DNA of 64,000 nt from Dryomyza anilis (taxonomy: Eukaryota > Arthropoda > Insecta > Diptera > Dryomyzidae), in contig OX638134.1 of the NCBI GenBank assembly GCA_951804985.1, forward strand, positions 76,797,679-76,861,678. The letters run 5' to 3'. Both the position numbers and the translations under genes were made by a program. Shown here piece after piece: positions 1 to 11,359 of this stretch; position 1 is the first letter of the stretch; each line of letters opens with the position of its first letter. A model generated the notes under the pieces. That model did no database searches. It saw only the letters and a program-made list of their open reading frames with translations, and was not told the DNA's origin.

Positions 1-228
1 TCCTTCTAAAAAAAATCATGAGAACCCTGTAATTTGTAACGTGATTTGAAATAAATAAATTGTTTAATTGTTGCATAAATCAAACAAAGAACAAATTGAA
101 AAGTGAAAATAACATTTCAAAAATCTTACAAGTTGTAATCTATTGATACCAATACTGTAATCATAGTACACAAATTGTCAGATATAAAAAGATTTATTGA
201 AATTTGTTAAATATAGTTATAACCTCTA

Positions 229-580
229 CACTCAGGGAAAAACAATGTAAAATAAGCAAATACAACGAGTAAGGTTGATATTTTTTAATTCACCAACGAA
301 CAACGATGATTTAAGATTGAAATGAGAACGCGTTGCATTTTTATTTTTTTTTAAAGTTGATATAATCTTAAATCAAAGTTGGTGCAATCTTGATATTAGA
401 TTGCTGCAACTTAAAATTGGAAATGCATTTATAATTCAAAGTTGTAATTTTTGATTAGATGTATTTCAACCTAGTATTAAAATTTTGCATTGTTAAAACA
501 TGGTTGTATGATAAAAAGTTGAAAATTTTAAAAACAACTATGACTGTGCTTGATTTTAAAATGTGTTTTTCCTCTGAGTG
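229..580. mobile_element. MITE-like inverted-repeat element, ~350 bp
   Basis: The left end CACTCAGGGAAAAACA (about 228-243) is matched in inverted orientation by TTTTTCCTCTGAGTG at the right end (566-580). The flanks TATAGTTATAACCTCTACA (212-230) and TATAGTTATAACCCCTACA (581-599) are the same sequence with one mismatch, as expected of a target duplication, although the left terminus overlaps it by a few bases. No transposase is encoded, so this would be a non-autonomous element. Family unknown. Confidence 0.5.
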
Positions 581-797
581 TATAGTTATAACCCCTACAC
601 ATACAGTGGGAAAAACTGCTACAATCCAGAAGAAATATAGAGGTATACAGAGTGTTATCTTTATAATTTTCATATTTAAGAAGTGTACCGCTCATGTTAT
701 GAACAATTGTTTTTGATTACGTATATTCTAAAATCCAGAAGGAATCAGCAAAACGAAAACATTCTGATTTTTAAGAAGTAGATGCACTAAGTTATTA

Positions 798-1090
798 AAA
801 AAGTAACTAAGAGCAATTATTCTTGACAATTCAGAGATAAAATGTTGTTATGGTTTTTTTACACAAAATTTAAAGAATACGTGTTCGTATAACTGTTGGG
901 TTTTCGATCTTGCTTTGCCTGTATTATTTGCTATTTTGATTTCTTCTGCTTTTAGATTATTTTTTTTAGGTTAGCTTCGAAATAGACCGCTGTATATAAA
1001 GAATAATTGCTTTTAGTTACTTTTTTGATACCTAAGAACATAATCTCTGCATATCAAGAATTATTGCTCTTAGTTACTTTCAACATAAAG
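798..1090. repeat. 26-bp inverted repeat with an extra partial copy
   Basis: AAGTAACTAAGAGCAATTAT and the six bases after it (801-826) are inverted at 1054-1079 with one mismatch. A third, partial copy in the second orientation lies at about 1000-1022. The surrounding 600-1260 is AT-rich and contains no gene that I can support; the repeat is probably part of a decayed foldback element. Confidence 0.5.
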
Positions 1091-1260
1091 ACAGGTACAC
1101 TAACAAACAAACGGCGATGACAAAGAAATTTTGCAAAACAAAGCATACGAGTGAATTCTACAGACAAACAAGAACGATGAAAACAACAACGGTTACCGAA
1201 TAAATTTCTTTGTAATTTTAAAAGTTTATTTCTCTCTGTGTATGATCGTTTAGAACTTAA

Positions 1261-2519
1261 CTACTATAAACCAAGAAGAATATGTATATTTTGCATTCTT
1301 AATATTAAGAAGATAAATTCTAGAATTTTAATTTTGTTTATATTTATGAGTTTTTAAGCATTCGAAACGAATACCTAATTAATTTAAATTTTAATGCATT
1401 GAAGAGCATTCAGAAAATGGTGAGGATAATGTAAACTTGACGAATATTTTATTATATTAGTAAACATATCATTTATATAAATTTAGAAAGTTCTTAAAAA
1501 TTCAGATAAGTCGATAAAGTTTAGCTCAAATCTATAAGATTCGAATACAGAAAGTCCACAGGCATAAATCTAAAGATTGCCCGTATATATAACAAATGAC
1601 ATAATTACGTATTTAAGTTGCATTAAACATGTGCAGCAATGATTTTTATAGATAGTATCAGTTTCAAGTAAAATGTTTTGATTAAAATCAAATCTTAAAT
1701 ACAGCCACTTTATGCGCTTTAACCACACTCAGTAGCCACCATAACATCGCTTTAAGTTAACCGTTTGTTCAACGTAAATCAGTCAACATGCCTATCGACC
1801 AAGTTAACAACATCTTCGGGCCTTGGTTAATGATGACGACGATGATGGTGCTGCTTAAAGCCGCCTTTCTTTGGCGCAGTAAAAGTTTATTTACCTCTTA
1901 TTTATTTTTTTAATTTATCGCACTGACGTTGGCCACAAGGTCTGTGCGAGAGATCAATGGCTGTCAACTGTCACTTGGCTTCTTCTACTTCTTCTACTGT
2001 ATCCGTGCCTCAAAGACCCTGTGTTTTTTTTTTAATTTGTTTTCCAGAGTTTGCTTTAAGCTGGTCTAATGTTTTTGCTGGGGGTTGTGCGCAGCTGAAA
2101 TTAACAACATTTATTAATGTTATGGCTCGTTTATTTTTATTAACAGTAGCTTTTGTTTTAGTTACGGTAGTTTTTTAAGGTAGTTTTTTGTAGGTACTTT
2201 AGTGAAGATTTTGCCATGCTTTGGCTGACTTTTGAGCTGTACTTTGATTACTTTTTCTAAGGTTTTTCGTTTGAATTTAATTAGTGTCTGCGTGCAATTA
2301 AAAAGCGATTTTACGTGTAATATGGAAATTTCACTTTCTTTATGGTTTTATTCGTTTTTAACATATTCATCAAATAGCATCGAATAGCTTTTTCTATATG
2401 TTTTATTTTTTTTTTTTGCCATTCTGATTCATTGTAAATCCTACATGGAATAGATTTCTTTCGAATATCTCTATCTTTAATTTTATTATAACATTTATTT
2501 TTCATTTTCTCTCTTTCAG
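1261..2519. other. Upstream flank of the neurotrophin gene
   Basis: There is no convincing coding sequence here. Positions about 1700-2000 are less AT-biased and more complex than their surroundings, which could reflect an untranslated exon or a regulatory element. A pyrimidine-rich acceptor, TTTTCTCTCTTTCAG, ends at 2519, only 12 bases before the ATG at 2532. At least one noncoding 5' exon must therefore lie upstream, possibly outside the window. I could not place its donor. Confidence 0.4.
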
Positions 2520-2531
2520 TCGATATTCAAT

Positions 2532-5500
2532 ATGAGAACGTGCCAATCATTTCGTTGCCTCTTCTGGGCCATGCTATACTGCGTACTCTATCTGGTCACT
2601 GCCACCGAGGAAGACTTAATGGACTTTGACTTTGCCGATCTGAAGGAGATCGACTGGAGTTACAACGACAATGATGACAACCTCAAGAACTCCAACAACG
2701 ATTTACCCACACTCACATCTGACGAGGATGAAACTGACACCAATCAGGTAACCTTCGATGACTCCGATCTCGATGAAGAAAATCAAGTTCATCCGTTCGA
2801 TTGGAGGGAGCGTGTTCTACGTATTGCGCTCTCGAAAGCTCTTACAAATTCGGCGTTACGTCAGAAGTTCGTCGAAGTGATGCCCATACTGCGCGTATTG
2901 TCGTCGCAGCAACGTTTGGCGTTGTCGGCGCTGATATCGGCGCAGGTTAATGCGCGTCAAGGACAAGAGCTGAAGTTGCAACAGGTAGGCATATTTTTTC
3001 ATAAAACTTGAAGTTTTCTTTAATTAAAAATTAAATTTTCACTAAGCGATTTTCACTTTAGCGAAAAATAAAAAAATACTTCTAGAAAAACTACAATGAA
3101 AGTTTTTTTACCAGTTTTTAAAGGCTTTAATATTATTTACAAAAGCATTTACACATTTTTTCTTAAACGTTTTTGAAACAGCGTCAGTTAAAGCTTTTGT
3201 ACGAGCTTTTGTAAAAGATTATGTAAAACCTTTTGTACGAGCTTTTGGAAAAAATTATGTAAAAGCTTTTGTAAAAGCTTTTGTATGAGCTTTTATAAAA
3301 TTTTATGTAAAAGCTTTCATATACGCTTTTGTAAAAGTTTTTTTTTTTAAGCGCTTGTACAAGCATTTGAAAAAGTTTTTGTACAAGCTTTTACAAGCAT
3401 ATGTAAAAGCTTTTGTAATATCTTTTTAAAAAATTTAGAAAGCTTTTTAAAAAGCTTTTATGAAAGCTCTTTTGAATTATTTAAAAAAAGCTTTAACTTA
3501 ATCTTCATATAATATAAAAAGTTAATTCAATATTCAAATTATTTCAATATAAATATTTTTTTTACTCTAAATTCAATTATTCTCTAAAACTTAAACTGTT
3601 CACTAAAAATTCCATTTCATTAAAAATTCCATTTTCACTCAAAAAATCAAATTTTCACTAAAATTTCCTTTTTTGACAAAAAATTCATTTTTTAATAAAA
3701 TTTAAAAAGTTCACTCATATTTCAATGTTTCATATACATTTTTTTTTTACTATAAACCCATCTTTTCCCTTAGGTGCGCATGATGTTCGGCAACGACAAA
3801 AAGCTTTTGCTGCCCATCGTCTATGACATCGCCAATCTGGTGCGCAACTCAGCGCGCAAATATCTACCCGTCGATCCGGACTTTGTGCATGAAGGCGAGC
3901 TTAAAGCCATACAAACGCCTATATCGAAGCGCAAATTCGAACTTACGGATGTCGAGGTAGCCGACGAGGAGTTTGATGATCTGGGCACTTTACCCGCTGG
4001 TACTCAGTTGATGAGCAACGATGCGGCGGAAGCTTCTCTCGAAGAGTTCTTCGCCGATATGCCGGAAGATGTGCTTGATCCGCAAAGCATTAACGAAGAG
4101 TTGCAGGCGATTAAGAACACGGAAGCAACAACAAAAGCGACAAGCACCACTTCGACAACAACCACGTCCAAAACCACAACAACAACTACAACAAAACCAA
4201 CCACATTGAAAGCACAAACTACAACGACCACAAAACCAAAAACAACCACAAAACCCACCCAAACAGCGTCTACCACCCAAACCGTCAAACTTGAAGCACG
4301 TCAGCGCCGCCGTCGCCGATCAGCCGAAGCCACAGATTTTGTGCACAAATTAATACGTTCCATACCACTGTCTGTCAATGAGGATGATTTGGTGCGTGGC
4401 GCCGCCGGACGCACTATGAAACTGAATATGACCGTCTTCGCAGGGCCGCACTCGCACAATGAAGTCTACGAGGAGCGAAATAAGCCGACGAAAAGCTCGC
4501 CAACACCGATCACAACTACAACGGCGGGCATAACCATTGTGACCCCTTCGCCAACGGCACTTTCCGACTATCAACAGATCGAAGATCTTGCTTTTGCCTC
4601 TCTCAATAGCAGCGAAATCACGTTGAGCGAAAGTCTAGCGAAAGCTGTTGCCTCCACAGGTTCTGAACCTCTGCCTAATCCCGAAGAACTAATTGCCGGT
4701 CCACGCTACCGCATTGTGAGCGGCGGCACTGGAGGTGCTGGTGGTGGCAATGGTGGATCTGGTGGTTCGAACCATGTTCGTCTTATGCGTCCCAAAGTGG
4801 TCGCAAAACGCAAACGGGTTCAGTTGCGTATGCGTCCAAAGTCTCCATTGTTGCCAGCTGCTCCAACTGGCCATGGCCTGCCCAAGAAGTGCGAACGTTT
4901 TACCGCCTCGATGTGCATACAAGCTGAGGATTATCCGCTGTAAGAATTTTCAAGCATTTTAACCCCGCAACTTCCAGCACCACCCCCTCACCCAAATGTA
5001 TCCCTCACGTAGAGCACGTATCCCTTAAGTAGTTGATTTATTAAACACTTATTTATTTTATATGTTATATTTAATCGATTGAATTCTTTAGTTTGTAGTT
5101 TGTGATATACGAATATTTCTAATAAATATATTTTTTACAACCTTTTTAATTTTTAACTATTTATCATTTTTATCATTAACTTTTTATTTCGTTGGTAGCC
5201 CTTAGAAGGTAATATTGAAGCTTCTTACGACAACTAACACGTTTTAAATTTTTGTATAAAAATTAACACTTAAAAATTACAAACGTGATGCTTTTCGTAA
5301 AGGAGATACTTAGATCTAATGAATATTGATTTGTTTTATAAATTCCATTATTGTGGTTATCATTAGAACCTCGTACAATTTGTATCCTACCTACACCAAA
5401 GCTTTTTGCACACTGTAGCTTTGAAAGCTTTTAGTAACATACCATATGTAGACTTTTGTAAACGTTTGAAAATCACAGCCAATTTTTTACACATGCTTTA

Positions 5501-8343
5501 TTGCACACTAAAAAGCTCACAGCCATTAAAAGCTCTCGCACATATACCATATAATTCATGATATTATTTTCATTCATCACAAAATAAAATATATAAAATC
5601 AAAGCGATCAAATCATGGGAAGCATACGACGTCATAAGAATGCCATGTCCGCACTGTTGGCAGAATATCACGACAAGATCAGCGACTCTGAGTTCAAAGA
5701 TGACTTTGACGATTATCCATATCAAAAAAAGAGGTTGGTAATAGTTTAAGTTTATAGTGTAAATTATTTATTATAAAAAAAATAATGCTAGGCGCGAAGA
5801 CGACGAAGTAGGCGGTGCTGGCGGCGGCATGTGTCAAAGTATTGTGCGCTATGCACGCCCACAAAAGGCGCGATCGGCCTCCGGTGAATGGAAGTACATC
5901 GTGAATACCGGACAACATACGCAGACATTGAGATTGGAGAAATGCAGGTAATACTATAGAAATATAAAGGTTTTGGCAAAAGCTTTTAATAAAGCAATGC
6001 TATATAACGCGTTTCTGAAAGCTTTAATAAAATCTGTTATTACTAAAATTTTCTAAAAACTGTTGCAAACAAGCTTTTTAAAGCTTTTACATAAGTTAAA
6101 TAACAGATTTTTAATGCTTTCAGAAAACCTTTATCAACGCTTATTTGAAAACTTTTGAAAAGCATTTATAAAAGTGCCCAAATCATTTAAAAAAGTGTTA
6201 AAAAGCTTTTTTATAAAAGCTTTTGCGAAAGCTTTCAACAAGTTATTATTAAAGCTTTCATAGAAGCTTTCAAAAATCTTTTATGAAAGCCTTCAAAAAA
6301 TTTTTATGAAAGCCTTCAAAAAGTTTTTATGAAAGCTTTCAAAAGCTTTTATGAAAGCTTTTTTTATGAAAGCTTTTATAAAACTTTTACGAAAGCTATT
6401 ATGAAAGCTTTCAACAAGTTTTTATGAAAGCGTTCATGAAAGCTTTTAAATAGATTGAAAAAGGTTTATGTAAGTTTAAAAAAAAGTTGTATGAAAGCAT
6501 TTAAAAATCTTTCATGAAAGTTTAAAAAAAACTTGTATGAAAGCTTTCAAAAAGCTTTCAAATAGCTTTTATGAAAGCTTTCAAAAAGCTTTTATGAATG
6601 CTTTGAAAAAGCTTTTATGAACGCTTTCAAAAGGCCTTGAAAACGATTTAATGGAACCGTTTTTATGAAAGCATTCTGAAATACTTCAAGTAAAGGTTTT
6701 AGGTTTAAAAAAAGCTTCTAAAACAGTTTATGAAAAATCTTTTTAGAACAATATATATAAATAAATAATAAATCAAATAAATATTTAATAAAATCTTTTA
6801 TAAAAGTTTTAATATTTTACAAAAGCTTAAATGTTTTACAAAAGTTTTAATGTCAAAGGTTTTAATTTGAATGCTTTTGTAAAAGGTTATATAGGCGCAA
6901 AAACTTTTACATCACATAAGAAAAACTTTTAAAATATTTTATAAATATCTTCTTGTCTTTAACAGCAACCCACAGGAGAGCTGTTCCTACCTAGCGCAAA
7001 ATTATCGCTCGCATTGTGCTCAGGTCTACAACTATCACCGCCTGCTGAGTTGGGACAAGACGCGCGGCCTACACGTCGACATCTTCAAGGTGCCCACCTG
7101 CTGCAGCTGCCAAATCGATGGCTATCGGCAACAATATCCACCACTTGCTGGCATTCATCATCAGCAGTCACAACAGCAGCACTACCAAAAACCACAAAAC
7201 AGCTACCAGACCAGCAAACCGAAGGACTACTCGTCACACTTCAACGCCGATCTCTATACAAATGGCGAAGAGCTTGACTATCAGGACGACGATGACGACA
7301 ACGAGGAAGCCGCCGATACGCTCAACTATCCGCATCAGTTTGGACACGGTTATCGCCAGCAAAAACACGATGCCCCCTTCGAGCCCAGTGAGCTTGTGGC
7401 CGGCAGCAATCAGGTGCGTTCCAAGCTTTATGCGCCCACGCCCACAGTTGGCTCATATCTGAGTCCGCCCGGCAGCGATGAGTACGACACAAACTATGCC
7501 TACAAAAGAGCACAGCAGCCATCAACAGACGGCGGTGCTCAGTCGGCGGCGCCTACTCTAAATAATCTACTGCATAGCACTACGCGACACCGCCGCCCCT
7601 ACTACAAGAGTCTGCAGCAACGCGCCGGCAATGAGGCACGTGTCGATCTGGACCCAGCGCCCAGTGAGCAGCACACGGACAAAGAGGTAAAAAATTATGG
7701 CCGACTTGGCGCACAGACGCGTGTCACGCTTCACCAACGGAAACGTATTTATTCTGTGCCCCATACAGCTACCAGCACCTTCACCAGTTCTGGCGGTCCC
7801 TCAGCACCCGTCGCCGCAGCGCTTCCCGCGCACTACGCGCCCAGCAGCAGCAGCGATGAAGTTGCGTCAATACGCAATACCGCGCATGAGACTTCAGCAA
7901 CGTCGACCGCAGCAAATGCGACGCAACAGAATGCGCCCAGTTATCATGTGAACTCCATCTATAGTCCCGCAGCCGGTGCCGCTGCTGCTGCTGCGCCGAG
8001 CAACGCAAAGCGCATCAACTACAGCTATCATCCGATAATAGACTTTTTTGAGAATAGCAACCGTGCAGCTGCAGCGGTCGACTCAACCGCAAGTGCAACT
8101 TCAAACGCATCCTCCACATCATCAGCACCTGCAACATCATCATTGGCATCTGTGACGACGACGACGACCACGTTGGCAACGCCCCCAGCGGCGCTCTATC
8201 CACATACGATACCCAAGTCCACGCCGAACACGGGCACATACTACCGGGGTCGCGAACGTAGAATTGGTTATGGTGCTGGTGCCGCTGTTGCGCCGCCTGG
8301 GGTAGAGAATAATGCGTGGCAGCCAGTGGTTGTGGAACCTTAA
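2532..8343 (+). CDS. NT1: Spätzle-family pro-neurotrophin, NT1/spz2-like (five coding exons)
   Basis: Secreted ligand precursor; fly relatives bind Toll-family receptors and act in neuronal survival and synapse development. Exons read from GT/AG sites and frame: 2532-2984, 3774-4939, 5605-5733, 5792-5947 and 6966-8343, giving 1,093 residues. Residues 1-24 form a signal peptide. The prodomain is acidic, then Thr-rich (about 269-321), with basic clusters at about 328-333 (RQRRRRR), 496-499 (KRKR) and 581-584 (KKRR) that could be convertase sites. The knot domain holds seven cysteines (597, 634, 641, 652, 680, 681, 683) and the family motifs WKYIVNTG, TLRLEKC and KVPTCCSC. A ~405-residue Gln/Ala/Ser-rich tail follows. 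That long tail favours NT1/spz2 over spz5, whose knot domain is nearly C-terminal; the assignment is from memory of the family. The acceptor at 5604 and the donor at 5734 (GTTGGT) are the weakest junctions. Spätzle-family membership is near certain; the exact orthologue is likely. Confidence 0.85.
3180..3480. repeat. AAGCTTTTG-rich minisatellite in intron 1
   Basis: A degenerate tandem array of roughly 12-24-bp units built on AAAAGCTTTTGTA. It is dense in the AAGCTT palindrome and reads as repeated S/F/Y/K when translated. It lies within intron 1 (2985-3773) of the neurotrophin gene. The same core motif recurs in introns 2 and 4. Confidence 0.75.
3590..3720. repeat. Decayed relatives of the 19-bp minisatellite
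   Basis: Several imperfect units such as CACTAAAAATTCCATTTC and TTCACTAAAATTTCC lie just upstream of the exon 2 acceptor. They resemble the CACTAAAAATTCAATTTTT monomer of the large arrays elsewhere but are too diverged to count cleanly. Confidence 0.5.
5380..5560. repeat. Scattered AAAGCTTT motifs in intron 2
   Basis: Intron 2 (4940-5604) contains several copies of AAAGCTTTT and AGCTTTGAAAGC-like sequence, weaker than in introns 1 and 4. Nothing else is recognisable in this intron. Confidence 0.4.
5970..6690. repeat. AAGCTTTTATGAAAGC minisatellite in intron 4
   Basis: A degenerate tandem array filling most of intron 4 (5948-6965). Its units are about 16-24 bp, built from AAGCTTTTATGAAAGCTTTC; each is itself rich in inverted AAAGCTTT symmetry. 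It separates the two exons that encode the cystine knot. Confidence 0.75.
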
Positions 8344-8365
8344 ATTGTGTACTTTAAGTAATTTT

Positions 8366-8371
8366 ATTAAA
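8366..8371 (+). other. Candidate polyadenylation signal (ATTAAA)
   Basis: ATTAAA lies 23 bases after the neurotrophin stop codon. It would give a very short 3' UTR, so a more distal signal may be used instead. Confidence 0.3.
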
Positions 8372-8461
8372 TGCCTGCTTGCCTTGTAGTTTGTACCGTC
8401 CTTATCTTCCATCTAAATCAATAGGTTTGATCTATCATATAATACAAAATCCTTACTGCAC

Positions 8462-8620
8462 CTAGTAAAAATTTACCCTATGCCTAGTAGAAATTGTTTT
8501 AGGGCCATGAACGGGCCATGATCATTTAATATTTTACTTGTCATAATCCGAACAGTTATATGACCAGCAAGATCTTGCGTCATGATCATGTCTAAACTAA
8601 AAGGGTAAAATTTTACTTAT
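8462..8620. mobile_element. Short element with CTAGTAAAAATTTACCC inverted ends
   Basis: CTAGTAAAAATTTACCCTA at the left is matched by AAAGGGTAAAATTTTACTTA at the right, inverted. The interior is rich in ATGATC/GATCAT. It is a small member of the same terminal-repeat family as the element at 9.65-10.11 kb. Confidence 0.5.
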
Positions 8621-9646
8621 GTATATCTTGTATCGTTTTGGAAACTTCTGGTTTTTGCATTATTTTAAATTTATCAAAATATTTTAGTATTATAACACAA
8701 TATATTATAACATAATTGAATACTACTTTTTTAACTCAATTCTTTCATTAATCGAACATTTCTAATCACAACATTTTTCTTATTTTCCCCGCAGTAATAT
8801 AAAATTAAAATTTTTGTATTTATCATGTTATAATTTTTCTGTAGTTATTCTATAAATTTGTTTGGTTTTTTAAGTTTGGTTTTTTTAATTTGTATTAACA
8901 GAGTAAGAAAACTTTGTAAATTTTCAAATATTAATGATTTTAAACTTTTAATTTGTTTTGCAAACCTGGAACACTTTCTAATACTCCAATATTTAATTTT
9001 TAATAGGCCCCATTGAGTCACTTACATTATTTATTCATCTTTTATTTACATAATTTTCATGTCTTGTATCTCTTTAAAACTTTCTATCACAAAATTTAAG
9101 ATTCTGAATATCCAGTAACTCTTTCCGATTTTTTACAATTTTTTATTACCCTGTTAATTATTCCGATCACAAAATTTTAAATTCTCAAATGTCCAGTAAT
9201 TCTTCCCGTACTATATTATAGTATATTATACTCCTTATATAGTCAAATATTTGATTTCATTTTCGAAAATTAACCTTATTTTGTTCCTATAATGTGCATG
9301 TGAGGCCTGCGTTTATTTATTAACAATCGTAGGTTTAAATTAATATTAAATATAAAATATTTAAAATTAATAACAATTTTATAAATTTAATTGTTTTAAA
9401 TTAATATTTATTATTTTTTTATTCAGTTAAGTTATTTATTATTTTATTTTTTAAATAATATTTTATCAAATTTTAATAGATTTCGTTATCTAAATGCTAA
9501 CCATATGTTTTAGCTTTCAATATTATTTTAGTTTAAAGATATCCTCCTTTAAATCATTAAATTAAAATATGATTTATTTATAATTAAGTCAAAAATAATA
9601 AAATATTTTTTTCTAAACAAAAAAAAACTAAAGTTTATTTATGGTG
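8621..9646. other. AT-rich intergenic DNA
   Basis: Very AT-rich sequence with poly-A/T runs and short decayed repeats. I see no gene, promoter or clear mobile element here. Confidence 0.5.
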
Positions 9647-10109
9647 AAAACCCTAGTGGAAATTTGCCCGATGCGCCATCGGGAAATGATCGGGGTTTCG
9701 TCAGGTAACCCCTATTAGAGCAAATATGATCATTGCCTTGTCATGCCCTTATCATGCTCACCATAGCAGGGTTTACATTGTCTAAACATCCAATGGTCCC
9801 GATCAAAGCTACATTAGTTGTTCCTCATAAAGACATTTTCATCGGGCAATGATCAGGTTTCAATGAGGTATGATATTTTATTTCATCGGGTATTTGTAGT
9901 GCTTTCGTATGGTCATGTTGTAACAAGGCAATGGTCAGATAAATAATGATATGGGGAATTACCCGATCAGTACATGATCATTGCCTGAGGTGAGTACATG
10001 ATCAGGACACTGCGTTACAAGGACATCGTGGGCCTCGTCATATCCCGATCATCTCAAATAATGACATGATCAGTTCATGAGCATGGCCCTACCAAAATTT
10101 CTACTAGGG
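9647..10109. mobile_element. Non-autonomous terminal-inverted-repeat element, ~463 bp
   Basis: The left terminus CCCTAGTGGAAATTTGCCC is answered by AAAATTTCTACTAGGG at the right end. The interior is unusually rich in TGATCA and CGGG motifs compared with the surrounding AT-rich DNA and contains no ORF. Related termini recur at 8.46, 42.43, 55.32, 56.05 and 56.2 kb. Confidence 0.6.
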
Positions 10110-10324
10110 AAGGAAACATTTTTCTGAACATTTTAATTGTTGGAGACTGTATTAGTTGCAATTGAAAATTTTTATTAATTCGTATTTTTTTGTTTTTTTT
10201 TTTTGTTTTATCAATAATATAATTTAATTAATAAATTTTTTTAATTTTAATTAAAAGTTTAGTCGAATTTACAGTAAATATATAATTTTTAATGAGAATA
10301 GGAATTTTAGTAAATCTTTGAATT

Positions 10325-11340
10325 TCTGCACACTAAAAAAGGAATGTTTATAAAATACTTGTGGGAAGCTATCGGTTACTTCTGGTAAATACATATTGGC
10401 TGCCAGAAATACTTATTGTTAGTCGTAAACAATAATGGATTAAAGTAAACAATTATTACTCCCAAACACTCATTTGTTACCAGTTAATAACGAAAGTGTT
10501 TAAGAAAAGTAATAAATACATGACATATCTTTGGGGCAAACGCTAAGTGTACCCAGAATGCAATCTATTTTAAAAGTGATTGCCCTAAATACTAATAGCT
10601 CCTCGGAAAAAATGCTACATTGAAAGTGTTTGCCCCAAAAATCGTATAGCTTGTCACAACAGATGCATCATTTGAACAATTGAACTTATCCGTGTCAAGC
10701 AACACTTGCACGAATAAACGTGTATAAGCTTCTTTTGTTGAATAAGAAGCAACATTTTCTTATTGTGCGACATCTGAAGCTATCTATAGCCGCTGCCACC
10801 AATTCATCATAATCGGTCTTCACATCATCCAAAACAGATAACTGCAGAAAGACTGCCGCAATTCTGTGCAAATCATCTGACGAAAACCAAGTCAGTTCAG
10901 ACGACTTTTTAAAACGCGTCCAATGTATGAAACACCTGTCCCAGGCATTAAACATCGATGTGTTGTTGTGTTTCCTTAGTGTCCATCAATATCAGTCGAA
11001 ATAAAAGGTTAATTTTCGGTAGTGCCGCGTTTACGCGACTTGTCGAATAATCTACCCTGGATATTATGCATTATTCGACATGTCGCATAAATAAGTGGCT
11101 GCCGCAATAAACGTTTTGCTGTGACTGAATTTGGCTGACACTACAAATATTTGCCGGAAACACTTCAAATATTTGTGGGAAACACTTCAAATAATTTGTG
11201 AGAAGCACTTTTCGTATTTGTGGGAAACACTACTGATCATTTGTGAGAAACACTTCGATTATTTCCTACAAATGAGCTTGCAAACACTTTCGTGTTTGTT
11301 TGAGAAAGTGTTTACAGGAAACGATATTTTTTTGTGTCAA
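10325..11340. mobile_element. Possible degenerate element with ~31-bp internal repeats
   Basis: A block less AT-rich than its neighbours. Loosely inverted ends, CACACTAAAAAAGGAATG at the left and TTTTTTTGTGTCAAG at the right, bound it. Positions 11140-11280 carry about four imperfect copies of TTTGTGGGAAACACTTC. A minus-strand 86-codon ORF (10695-10955) and a strong hairpin (11035-11086) lie inside. The right end directly abuts the first 19-bp array. Confidence 0.35.
11035..11086. other. 17-bp inverted repeat (hairpin)
   Basis: GCGACTTGTCGAATAAT (11035-11051) is inverted as ATTATTCGACATGTCGC (11070-11086) with one mismatch and an 18-base loop. One arm is itself built on the palindrome CGACATGTCG. 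Confidence 0.6.
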
Positions 11341-11359
11341 GTAAATTTTTTTTTTAATG

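Noticed and set aside
600..1250. A second inverted-repeat element with ends near CATACAGTGGGAAAAAC and CTCTCTGTGTATG
   Set aside because: The terminal match is too short and imperfect. Only the internal 26-bp inverted repeat is solid.
4021..4922. Short overlapping ORFs on both strands within neurotrophin exon 2
   Set aside because: Shadows of the Thr-rich and Gly-rich coding sequence in other frames.
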